NCBI GenBank assembly: GCA_001785515.1
Contig: MFTY01000016.1
Coordinates: forward strand, 1 to 53,099
DNA: 53,099 bases
Direction of reading: 5' to 3'
From: Candidatus Nomurabacteria bacterium RIFCSPHIGHO2_02_FULL_35_13
Lineage (GTDB): Bacteria > Patescibacteriota > Minisyncoccia > Phycocordibacterales > UBA9973
A program made the position numbers and the translations under genes. The first letter of the stretch is position 1. Each line of letters starts with the position of its first letter. The notes under the pieces are model-generated. The model ran no database searches. It was given only the letters and a program-made list of their open reading frames with translations, and had not been told where the DNA came from. Below are positions 31,876 to 40,117 of this stretch, piece by piece.

Positions 31876-34218
31876 TTATGCTCTTAATCGCAAAGAATTC
31901 AAAACAACACTGATACTACTAAAGGCCATAGCGATGGCGGCAAAAATCGGATTAAGCAATATCTTGAAAAAAGGATACAAAATTCCGGCCGCGACAGGAA
32001 TAAAAGCAATGTTGTAGAAAAATGCCCAGAAAAGATTCTGTTTTATTACTCTCATCGTTCGTCTGGAAATTTTTATCACTTCAAAAATAAGCATCAAGTC
32101 TCCTCTCATTAATGTAATATTGGCTGACTCCATGGCAATATCTGTTCCTTCTCCCATGGCGATACCGATGTTGGCCTGGGTAAGTGCCGGAGCGTCGTTT
32201 ATTCCATCACCAATCATTGCCACAATTTTTCCTTGATTTTGAAGCTCACGCACTTTTTCTGATTTTTTATCGGGCAATACTTCGCTCATTACATTATCTA
32301 TGCCTACCTGGGCCGCAATGGCTCTAGCGGTACGATTATTGTCTCCGGTAATCATCCAAACATCTATATTATTTTCTTTGAGAGCTTTTATTGCCTCAAT
32401 TGATTCTTTCTTTAAAACATCAGCAACAGCAAGCGCGCCTTTAATTTTTTTATCAACTACTAAAATCATTACCGTTTTGCCTTCATTTTCAAGCTTAGCA
32501 ATATTAGCTTCATAGGGAGAAAAATCTAAGCCGATATCCACAACTAAGGCTCTATTCCCTAAATATGACTCAATTTTTTGAGTTCCAATTTGCAAGAACC
32601 CTCGCAATCCTTTTCCGGAAATTGCTTTAAAATTTTCAAGTTTATATAAACCAATTTTTTCTTTCTTTGCTTCATCTATGATGGTTTTATCAAGCGGATG
32701 AGATGATTTCTGGTCTAAACTTGCGGCATATTGCAATATGGCCTGCGCTAAAGGATGTTCTGACCTTTGTTCCAATGAAGCAGCAAGGTTAAGAACATCT
32801 TCTTGTTGTTCGTTATTAAAAGCAATAATATCGGTCAACTGCGGTTTTCCTTGTGTGAGAGTGCCAGTTTTATCCAAGATTATCGTATCTATCTTGTTAG
32901 CGATTTCTAAAGAAGCAGCATCTTTAACTAAAATTCCCCTAGAGGCAGCGCTTCCAGAAGAAACCATGATAGCCATGGGAGTAGCGAGTCCCAGAGCGCA
33001 CGGACAAGCAATTATCAAAACTGCTACAAAATTAACAAGCGCAAATGTAAAAGCGGGATTTGGTCCAAAGAAAAACCAAATGACAAAAGATAAAACAGCA
33101 ACAATAAATACTGCAGGAACAAAATAAGAAGAGATAAGGTCAGCCAATCGCTGAATCGGCGCTTTAGAACCCTGAGCTTCTTCCACCATTTTAATGATTT
33201 GCGAAAGCATTGTGTCTTTGCCGATTTTTGTCGCGCTAAAAGTAAAAGTCCCGAATTTATTTATAGTACTACCGATAACCAAACCATTAATCCTTTTATG
33301 AACAGGCATCGATTCCCCGGTAATCATTGATTCGTCAATTTCCGAATCCCCTTCAGTTATTTTCCCGTCAACCGGAATCCTTTCGCCTGGTCGAACAACT
33401 ATTAAATCCCCGACTTTGACTTCAGAAATGGAAATTTCCGTTTCCTTTCCATCGCGTAAAATTTTTGCTGTTTTAGGCTGCAAACCAATAAGTTTTTTAA
33501 TGGCTTCAGAAGCTCTTCCTTTCATTAAAACCTCGAAATATTTTCCTAAAAGTATAAGCACTATAATCACTGCCGATGTGTCAAAATAAAGCGCGGGTGT
33601 CATTCCACTTTTTGTAAAAAATGCAGGAAAAACCGTAACTGCCATACTATAAAAATATGCAGATAATGTTCCTACGGCCACTAGGGTGTTCATGTCGGCA
33701 GTACGATATTTTACAAGAAGTTTAAGTCCGCTATAAAATTGCCAGCCGACCCAAAATTGCACCGGGGTTGTTAATAAAAGAAGTACCCAATTATTATTCA
33801 TAATTTTTGGAACAAAAGAAAACCACTCTAGAAAACTACCTAAAAATATAAAAACTGAAAGGATGCCACCGATAATCAGTTTAAGTTTCATTTCCTTTAT
33901 TTGTTCTTCTCTTTCCATCTCCATATGATTATGTTGTGGAGAATTCATGTCCATATTAAGCATTTTTATTTCTTTTTCCTTTTTTTGAGAATCAACTTTA
34001 GCATTATTTGAAACAATGAGATGATATCCAGAATCTTCTACTGCTTTTGCAAGACCCGATTCAGAAACAATATTCTCGTCAAATTCAATTAAGCCAGACT
34101 CTGATGCATAATTGATTGAAGCTGAATACACACCAGCTGTCTTTGAAAGCACTTTTTCTATCGTGGCAACACAACTTGCGCAATGCATTCCTTGAATTTT
34201 ATAGGTTTCTTTTTTCAT
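31876..34218 (-). CDS. copA: Copper-exporting P1B-type ATPase
   Basis: 780 residues. One N-terminal HMA domain with MHCASC near 10-15, a Met/His-rich linker (MLNMDMNSPQHNHMEMER) near 87-105, eight-helix membrane domain with the transport motif ACPCALGLATP near 400, phosphorylation site DKTGTLTQG near 440, HP locus SEHPLAQAI and a second SSHPLDKTI, and hinge GDGINDAPALTQANIG near 690. The CPC motif fits Cu+ (or Ag+) export. Starts 2 bases after csoR, so it is under the same promoter. Confidence 0.95.
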   Translation of the reverse strand: MKKETYKIQGMHCASCVATIEKVLSKTAGVYSASINYASESGLIEFDENIVSESGLAKAVEDSGYHLIVSNNAKVDSQKKEKEIKMLNMDMNSPQHNHMEMEREEQIKEMKLKLIIGGILSVFIFLGSFLEWFSFVPKIMNNNWVLLLLTTPVQFWVGWQFYSGLKLLVKYRTADMNTLVAVGTLSAYFYSMAVTVFPAFFTKSGMTPALYFDTSAVIIVLILLGKYFEVLMKGRASEAIKKLIGLQPKTAKILRDGKETEISISEVKVGDLIVVRPGERIPVDGKITEGDSEIDESMITGESMPVHKRINGLVIGSTINKFGTFTFSATKIGKDTMLSQIIKMVEEAQGSKAPIQRLADLISSYFVPAVFIVAVLSFVIWFFFGPNPAFTFALVNFVAVLIIACPCALGLATPMAIMVSSGSAASRGILVKDAASLEIANKIDTIILDKTGTLTQGKPQLTDIIAFNNEQQEDVLNLAASLEQRSEHPLAQAILQYAASLDQKSSHPLDKTIIDEAKKEKIGLYKLENFKAISGKGLRGFLQIGTQKIESYLGNRALVVDIGLDFSPYEANIAKLENEGKTVMILVVDKKIKGALAVADVLKKESIEAIKALKENNIDVWMITGDNNRTARAIAAQVGIDNVMSEVLPDKKSEKVRELQNQGKIVAMIGDGINDAPALTQANIGIAMGEGTDIAMESANITLMRGDLMLIFEVIKISRRTMRVIKQNLFWAFFYNIAFIPVAAGILYPFFKILLNPIFAAIAMAFSSISVVLNSLRLRA

Positions 34219-34220
34219 TT

Positions 34221-34484
34221 TTACTTTCGCTTTAACTGGTAAACTTTTAAAATTTCCTTAGTGGCCTTATCAGTTTGACCCTTTTTTATCTGATTCACCA
34301 GGCAATGGCTCAAATGTCCTTCCATGAGTTTATTTTCTATCGTGGAGAGAGCCTGTTTTATGGCAGACGTTTGGGTAATGATATTTATGCAATAGATTCC
34401 ATTTTCCAGCATATTTTGCAAACCCCTGACCTGTCCTTCAATTATTTTTAATCTACGAATAAGTTTTTGTTTATTATCTTGCAT
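34221..34484 (-). CDS. csoR: CsoR-family copper-sensing repressor
   Basis: 87 residues, all helical: KLIRRLKIIEGQVRGLQNMLENGIYCINIITQTSAIKQAL, then MEGHLSHCLVNQIKKGQ. The Cys (YCINI), His and Cys (SHC) are placed as the Cu+ ligand set of CsoR; the RRLKIIEGQVRG start is the DNA-contact helix. Without copper it should bind the palindrome in its own promoter; with copper it should let go. First gene of the copper island. Confidence 0.9.
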   Translation of the reverse strand: MQDNKQKLIRRLKIIEGQVRGLQNMLENGIYCINIITQTSAIKQALSTIENKLMEGHLSHCLVNQIKKGQTDKATKEILKVYQLKRK

Positions 34485-34490
34485 AACTTA

Positions 34491-34519
34491 AGTATATACC
34501 CCTAGGGGGTATTAGTCAA
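34491..34519 (-). promoter_or_regulatory. csoR-copA promoter with operator in the spacer, leaderless
   Basis: Minus strand: TTGACT (34514-34519), 17-bp spacer AATACCCCCTAGGGGTA, TATACT (34491-34496), then 6 bases to ATG 34484. The palindrome ATACCCC-TA-GGGGTAT (34495-34513) is of the CsoR-operator type and fills the spacer, so bound repressor would block polymerase. Confidence 0.85.
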
Positions 34520-35238
34520 GCATTTAGGAGAAAAATTTTATTTTTTATCGTTTTAGAAGGGTTTGTATTTATAAGAGTTGTTTCTTGTAGTTTAAAAGAC
34601 TCTTTTACCCTAGTTTCAAGCTCTTCCACACTATGAAAACCAGTCAATACATCTTCATCAACAACCAATGCGGGAAGTTTTGTATCTTCTATTTTATATA
34701 TTTGAAGCATGGATTTTACCGCAGAGAGGTCAATACTATAGTCAAAAGAATAAACGCGAAGTTCCGGATATTTATCCCTAAGGGCCGATAGAGCAAATCC
34801 CTGTCTCTCACACTCACTGCAATTCTCTGCGGTTGTGTAAAAGTAGAGAATAAAAGCGGATTTAGTCTTACAACGTTCGGAAATCTTTTTTGTCAGAAGA
34901 TAATCTTTAATTTGAAGAAGGGAATAATATTTTTTCAGATATGAAACTGTATCCGTCATGCCCAGATTTTGTTGTCCCCATTCCAGTTTATTTCCAAGTT
35001 CACCAAGTTCGCCGGAAAGCACAGAATCAGAAATATTTTTGCAAGAAAGTTCAGAAAGTAAAGAGAATTGGGTTTCAGAAGAAAGAATATCAATGGATAT
35101 TTTATCTTGAATCAGTTTTAATTGGTCAATCTTTTTATCGCCAAAATAATTACTGACATAACTGGCGCTTAAAAAAAGCCCAACTGTGAATAAAAAAACG
35201 ATTAAATATTTTTTCCAATCAATGGGGTTTCCGGTCAT
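34516..35238 (-). CDS. Membrane-anchored thioredoxin-like protein
   Basis: 240 residues. Membrane segment at about 10-29, a helical middle with one Cys (LSCKNIS), then a thioredoxin-like domain from about 135: SAFILYFYTTAENCSECERQGFALSALRDKYPELRVYSFDYS, with CSEC as CxxC, and later TKLPALVVDED, where the cis-Pro follows KLP. Probably an outward-facing thiol reductase or disulfide protein. It ends at the edge of the csoR promoter and starts 4 bases after the glycosyltransferase, so it is read with that gene; a functional link to the neighbouring CcdA is my inference. Confidence 0.7.
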   Translation of the reverse strand: MTGNPIDWKKYLIVFLFTVGLFLSASYVSNYFGDKKIDQLKLIQDKISIDILSSETQFSLLSELSCKNISDSVLSGELGELGNKLEWGQQNLGMTDTVSYLKKYYSLLQIKDYLLTKKISERCKTKSAFILYFYTTAENCSECERQGFALSALRDKYPELRVYSFDYSIDLSAVKSMLQIYKIEDTKLPALVVDEDVLTGFHSVEELETRVKESFKLQETTLINTNPSKTIKNKIFLLNA

Positions 35239-35242
35239 ATAT

Positions 35243-36487
35243 TTATCTCCAGGCTGGTTTTCTGGATAAGATAGTATTATAAACTGCTTTCAAAAGCCAA
35301 AAAGGTCCAATAACGCTAAAAATCAAAAAGAAGTAAAACGTGTTAAAAGAAAAACTCCATTTTCCTTCTGTCATTTTTTTTCCTAAAATTATTGAAAAAA
35401 CTATTAAAAAATACAGTACGATAATAATAAAGAATGGGGATTGGGTATCTACAAAAAAAAGATCAGGAAAATTTGTCTTACTGACAAAACCTAGACCTAC
35501 GGTTTCAAATTCTATAACTTTTGAAAACAAAAAGCTGCTTAAACCGTAGGCCATTTTCCCAAAAAGAAAGCTGACAGCAAAAATAGATATAATACTGGAT
35601 GGTACGGTAAAAAGCGAGAAATTACCGTATTTTTTCCTAAAAATAATATTTCTATAATCAATAGTATTATTTATAAAACCGTAAATCCAGCGCAATCTTT
35701 GTTTAAAAAGTTTTGTAATTGTTCCAGGGGTATTGGTATAAATATAGGCATCATTGCATTGTTCTATTTTATAATGATTTTTTTGCATTCTGTAAGCAAT
35801 TTCCATGTCTTCTGTGTTATGGGCATGACGATAAGGTCCTAAATCGTCAAAAACTTTTTTTCGAAAAATGGTTAGCGGACCCGGAGCCACGTGAATAGCG
35901 CCCATTAAACCTAGCATTTTCTTAATATAAACAGACATATCGTATTCAGCTCTTTGTGCTCCTTGAATTATATTTTTAGATTTTAAAGCAACGATAGAGG
36001 GAGCTACCGCCATGACATCCGAGTCTTTTTCAAAATAACTCATAATACGAATAAGAGATTCTGGGTCTGCGATTGAATCGGCATCAAGACAGCCCAAAAA
36101 ATCAGTCTCAACATGCTCAAGTCCTAAATTAAGCGCGGTATACTTTCCGCCATTTTCTTTATGAAAAATTTTTACATTGGGATGTTTGGAGAATTTTAGA
36201 ATAGCATTCCATGTGCCATCAGTAGACCCATCGTCAACTAGAAAGATTTTCAGTTTATCTTTTGGATAATTTAAATCTAACAAAGAACGCACTGTTTTAT
36301 AAATCGTTTTTTCTTCATCCCAGCAAGGAACAATAACCGTTACTTTGGGATATTTAGCAAGTTTAATAGTTCCGTTTCTTGTAATTATTTTTTTTCTATT
36401 TTCAAGAAAAGTAATTAAAAAAAACACCTGCACATAAACAGATAGAAAAGTTAATACATAAAAAACTATATTCGAAATCGAAGCCAT
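35243..36487 (-). CDS. Membrane glycosyltransferase, family GT2
   Basis: 414 residues. N-terminal membrane helix, then the GT-A domain: VTVIVPCWDEEKTIYKTVRSLL near 49, KIFLVDDGSTDGTW near 83, GCLDADSIADPE near 131 (DxD), NTEDMEIAYRM near 225, and QRLRWIYGF near 265 (QxxRW). Three or four membrane helices follow. This layout is that of processive or polysaccharide-building transferases (BcsA/NodC/PgaC group). Sugar and product unknown. Confidence 0.85.
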   Translation of the reverse strand: MASISNIVFYVLTFLSVYVQVFFLITFLENRKKIITRNGTIKLAKYPKVTVIVPCWDEEKTIYKTVRSLLDLNYPKDKLKIFLVDDGSTDGTWNAILKFSKHPNVKIFHKENGGKYTALNLGLEHVETDFLGCLDADSIADPESLIRIMSYFEKDSDVMAVAPSIVALKSKNIIQGAQRAEYDMSVYIKKMLGLMGAIHVAPGPLTIFRKKVFDDLGPYRHAHNTEDMEIAYRMQKNHYKIEQCNDAYIYTNTPGTITKLFKQRLRWIYGFINNTIDYRNIIFRKKYGNFSLFTVPSSIISIFAVSFLFGKMAYGLSSFLFSKVIEFETVGLGFVSKTNFPDLFFVDTQSPFFIIIVLYFLIVFSIILGKKMTEGKWSFSFNTFYFFLIFSVIGPFWLLKAVYNTILSRKPAWR

Positions 36488-36530
36488 ATATATGTTAGTA
36501 ATATAACATTTTAACGCTAAAAAGCAACTT

Positions 36531-36565
36531 AAAAAGAGCGAAAACTTTCGTGTTCGCTCTTTTTA
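36531..36565 (-). terminator. Terminator between DUF378 and GT2 genes
   Basis: AAAAAGAGCGAA, loop, TTCGCTCTTTTT; T-runs on both strands, ends the DUF378 gene on minus. Confidence 0.75.
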
Positions 36566-36579
36566 AAAACCACCTTAAA

Positions 36580-36873
36580 TTACATACTTCCTTCCATTTT
36601 ACTTCCCTCTCCGCCTGCGCAAGAAGGGCAAACGCACTTGCTACACTTGCAACCAAATATTTTCATTACAGCTGCAAGACCTACAAGCACATAAACTATA
36701 CCTTCAACTACTGGAACAGAGCCGAGAACTATATTAACTACGTTCCAGTTGCTTACGCTACCTAAGAGCATACCCAAACCTACGAGACCCCAGTTTACAC
36801 CACCGATGATTACTAAAACTTTAGTAATCCAATGCACAGTGCAACCCCCCACACTACAACAACCTTTACACAT
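36580..36873 (-). CDS. DUF378 membrane protein with Cys-rich ends
   Basis: 97 residues. Core TKVLVIIGGVNWGLVGLGMLLGS, WNVVNIVLGSVPVVEGIVYVLVGLAAVMKIFG is the two-helix DUF378 pattern. Both ends carry extra Cys: CKGCCSVGGC at the start and CKCSKCVCPSCAGG after the second helix, which could form one metal site on the same side. Own terminator. The 200 bases upstream hold no gene, only a TATAAT at 36956-36961 with TGG before it and small hairpins. Confidence 0.75.
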   Translation of the reverse strand: MCKGCCSVGGCTVHWITKVLVIIGGVNWGLVGLGMLLGSVSNWNVVNIVLGSVPVVEGIVYVLVGLAAVMKIFGCKCSKCVCPSCAGGEGSKMEGSM

Positions 36874-37073
36874 AATATTTTAACCCTATTTTATTTCGTA
36901 AGAACGAAATAAAAAGAGCAGTTAACTTATAATGGACCTTTAATAATATCAAGTAATTATACCATACCCTAAATAGAGCTTCAACAAGAAATTAAGATTA
37001 ATCAAAGTATAACTGGGTACAATAGTTTGACGTCGTTCGGACATTATATAAGCAAGCTTATATATGCTCCTCA

Positions 37074-38291
37074 CTAGTCAAAATAGTTTTTCAATCTTGC
37101 TATTTTTTCGTGTTGGCGAAGTTTTTCATGAACTTTTGCCTCTATTTGACGAATGCGTTCACGAGTAACACCAAATTCTTCTCCCACTCTCTCAAGGGTA
37201 TGCTGGATACCATCAACTAATCCGTAACGCATTTCAAGTATTTTGCATTCTTTCGGATTAAGTTCATTTAAAACTTCGCGAATTTGGTCCGATAAAATTC
37301 TCCTAGAAGATTCCTGGTCCGGACGCAAAATTTTGTCGTCCGGAATAAAATTTTCGAGAGTTGATTTATCATCATCATCCCCGACAGGTTGTTCAAGGGA
37401 AATAGTTTCCTGACTGATATTTTCAATCACGTGAATTTTTTCAACGGGAATACCCATCTCAGTGGCAATTTCTTCCGCTAATGGTTCTCGGCCCAAATCC
37501 TGACTAAGTTTTCGATATGTCTGTTTGTATTTCGAAATAGTCTCCACCATATGCACCGGTATACGGATAGTTCTACTCTGGTCAGCCAAGGCGCGGGTAA
37601 TAGATTGACGAATCCACCAAGTGGCATAAGTAGAAAACTTATATCCTTTTGTCCAATCAAATTTTTCAACTGCCTTAAATAATCCCAGATTTCCTTCTTG
37701 AATTAAGTCCAGAAGACTTAAATTAGCGCTTCTACCCACATATTTTTTGGCAATAGAAACTACCAAACGCAAATTTGCTCTGGCTAATAAATTTTTTGCC
37801 TCCAAATCACCCAGTTCTATACGCTTGGCAAGGTCTTTTTCATCAACTGCATGAATAAGCGCATATTGCCCTATTTCTTTTAAATACATTTGAATAGAAT
37901 CATGTATGGTGGATTTATTTAAATCTTTGTCGGTAACATCGTTATCCAAATTAAGAAGATTTCCGCCTTCCAATACGTCTATCCCGGCAACTGCAAATTT
38001 TTCATAAAGTTCATCCAGGAAAAAAATGTTATTTTCAATATCAGGAAAAGTTTTTAATATTTCATCATAGGTAATAAATCCTCTTTTTCTTCCTTTTTCT
38101 ATAAGTTCGGTTGAAAGACGGGCAAATACGTCTGCTTTTCTTTGGGTAAAAGCAGGTTTTTTCATAGCCTTATTTTTAAAGGTTTTTTTGACTTTCTTAA
38201 CTACTTTTCTTTTTTTAGCTAATTTTTTTACAATTTTCTTTTTAGCTTTTTTAAGTTTTGATTTTATATTTTTCTTTTTTGCTTTTTTCAT
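37074..38291 (-). CDS. rpoD: Primary sigma factor, RpoD type, with Lys-rich tail
   Basis: 405 residues. Residues 1-46 are about half Lys ([22 protein letters not shown]), unlike ordinary sigma70. A partial region 1.1 at about 50-115, then 1.2 ([11 protein letters not shown]), 2.1-2.4 ([14 protein letters not shown] ... LIQEGNLGL ... [30 protein letters not shown]), 3, and 4.2 ([22 protein letters not shown]). Regions 2.4 and 4.2 are intact, which fits the TATAAT and TTGACA boxes here. It follows dnaG, with an 80-base gap mostly filled by the 74-bp repeat. Confidence 0.95.
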   Translation of the reverse strand: MKKAKKKNIKSKLKKAKKKIVKKLAKKRKVVKKVKKTFKNKAMKKPAFTQRKADVFARLSTELIEKGRKRGFITYDEILKTFPDIENNIFFLDELYEKFAVAGIDVLEGGNLLNLDNDVTDKDLNKSTIHDSIQMYLKEIGQYALIHAVDEKDLAKRIELGDLEAKNLLARANLRLVVSIAKKYVGRSANLSLLDLIQEGNLGLFKAVEKFDWTKGYKFSTYATWWIRQSITRALADQSRTIRIPVHMVETISKYKQTYRKLSQDLGREPLAEEIATEMGIPVEKIHVIENISQETISLEQPVGDDDDKSTLENFIPDDKILRPDQESSRRILSDQIREVLNELNPKECKILEMRYGLVDGIQHTLERVGEEFGVTRERIRQIEAKVHEKLRQHEKIARLKNYFD

Positions 38292-38362
38292 CCCAGTACT
38301 AAAATTTTAACTAATAATGTTTTACCTTTATGTCCCGTAATCAAAAATTTAGTACGGGACAG
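38289..38362 (-). repeat. 74-bp dispersed repeat, copy 1, abutting rpoD start
   Basis: Nearly identical (about 4 differences) to 49320-49393. Ends are inverted repeats: CCCGTACTAAA at one end and TTTAGTACTGGG at the other. Its last three bases are the ATG of rpoD, so it forms the whole 5' untranslated region. Confidence 0.85.
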
Positions 38363-38371
38363 GTATATTTT

Positions 38372-40111
38372 TTAACGACCACGATTATTTTTAATTTCTT
38401 CTTTTCTTTTAGTTATTTCATCTATCTTTTTTAAAATTTCTATTTCTTCTTTTTTACCTTTTAAATTATGAAATTCCATCATTTTTTCATTCAGTTCTTC
38501 ATTTAAATATTCTTCCTCAATATTCAACAGCATTTCATTTACATCTTTCTGCAAACTTTCACTGTCCGAGTAAAATTCTTCCGCTTCATAAATCAAATCT
38601 TCCTTAATGTCTTTATAAATTTCTTTTACTTTTTCTAATTTTTTAAAAATTAATTCTGGGTCTATTTTTCTATCTTGCATGCTTTCTTGCCAAAAGGCTA
38701 TGCCTAAAAGTCTGCGTTCAATCGGGTCTTTTCTCATTTTTTTCTCCACATTTTCTTTAGCAATTTTTGTTTCTTCTGTTTCTGACTTTAATTCGGATTC
38801 AACTTTCTTCAAATCTTCTATTAGGGCGCTTTCAGGTATGCCGGATTTGTCGCTAATTAACGTAATAAAATGGGATTTTTCTATTGAACTCTCAAGAGCA
38901 TCAACGTATGGCAATATTTTATCTTTTATTTCTCTCCCGATTTTTCGCGTATTTTCTTTGTTATTATCTAAAATTTTATTTAAAAGAAACTCTATTATGT
39001 GTTTTGAATCACGAATAGCCGTACGCCATGCATCTACGCCATTTTTTGCCTCGCCCATTTGGCTATGGCCACGGGAAATTAAATCCGCCGGGTCAACACC
39101 TTCCGGCATAGAAACAACTTTTACATCCATACCCAGAGAAAGAGCTATTTTACCTGCGCGTGAAGATGCGTTAAACCCTGCGCGGTCTGCGTCAAAAGCA
39201 ATGACAATATTTAAAGAAAGACGACGTAATAACCCCAAGTTTGAAATAACATTTTCTTTTGAAACAGTAGAATCTGAGAGAGCCGTACCGGAAGAAGCAA
39301 TTGTGTTTTTATATCCTGCTTGATGCGATAATATTAAATCCATCTGACCTTCAACTAAAATAGAAAAGTTATTTTTACGAACTGACTCTTTGGCTTTATC
39401 TAATCCAAAAAGAACGGCTGATTTGCTAAAAATGGGGGTATCAGGACTATTCAAATATTTTGCTGACTTTTCATCGTCAATAAAAATTCTACCGGAAAAA
39501 GCAATAACACGCCCGCTTGAATCGGAAATCGGAAATATAATCCTGCCACGAAACCTGTCATACATGCCTTTCTCTGTCTTTTTAGCCAATCCTGCTTTTT
39601 CTATTTCTATATCCGTAAAATTTTTACTTTTAAGATATGCATAAAGCAAGCGCCAATCATCTTTTATAAATCCAACTCTGAAATCTTTTATTGTTTTATC
39701 TTCCAATCCCCTTTTTCTCAAATAATCAAGAACTTCTTTGTTTTCCGTCAGATTTTTTTCAAAAAATTTAGTGGATTCTTCCATTACTCTGTATAATTTT
39801 TCTTTTTCTCCTTCTTTTTCTTTACTATATCCTGAAAGTGAGATTCCGGCTTTTTCAGCTAAAACTTTTAATGCGCCTTTAAAATCAAGTCCCTCAAACT
39901 CTTCTATAAAGGTAAATATGTCTCCCTTGGCGGCACAACCAAAACAATAATAACTGCCACGGTCCGGCGACACAAAAAATGATGCTGTTTTTTCGTTATG
40001 AAACGGGCATTTGGCCTTAAAATTTGTGCCTGCTCGGTCTAGCTTTATGTATGAAGAGACTACTTCTTCGATTGAAAGCCTCTCCTTTATTTGTTGAACT
40101 GGAGAGTTCAT
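38372..40111 (-). CDS. dnaG: DNA primase
   Basis: 579 residues. CHC2 zinc finger CPFHNEKTASFFVSPDRGSYYCFGC near 36-60, the RNA polymerase domain with FRGRIIFPISDSSGRVIAFSGR near 195, and Toprim with ILVEGQMDLILSHQAG near 250 and IAFDADRAGFNASSR near 310. C-terminal part is coiled-coil-like and poorly conserved, as usual for the DnaB-binding domain. Makes replication primers. Starts 6 bases after rpoC. Confidence 0.95.
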   Translation of the reverse strand: MNSPVQQIKERLSIEEVVSSYIKLDRAGTNFKAKCPFHNEKTASFFVSPDRGSYYCFGCAAKGDIFTFIEEFEGLDFKGALKVLAEKAGISLSGYSKEKEGEKEKLYRVMEESTKFFEKNLTENKEVLDYLRKRGLEDKTIKDFRVGFIKDDWRLLYAYLKSKNFTDIEIEKAGLAKKTEKGMYDRFRGRIIFPISDSSGRVIAFSGRIFIDDEKSAKYLNSPDTPIFSKSAVLFGLDKAKESVRKNNFSILVEGQMDLILSHQAGYKNTIASSGTALSDSTVSKENVISNLGLLRRLSLNIVIAFDADRAGFNASSRAGKIALSLGMDVKVVSMPEGVDPADLISRGHSQMGEAKNGVDAWRTAIRDSKHIIEFLLNKILDNNKENTRKIGREIKDKILPYVDALESSIEKSHFITLISDKSGIPESALIEDLKKVESELKSETEETKIAKENVEKKMRKDPIERRLLGIAFWQESMQDRKIDPELIFKKLEKVKEIYKDIKEDLIYEAEEFYSDSESLQKDVNEMLLNIEEEYLNEELNEKMMEFHNLKGKKEEIEILKKIDEITKRKEEIKNNRGR

Positions 40112-40117
40112 AAAATT

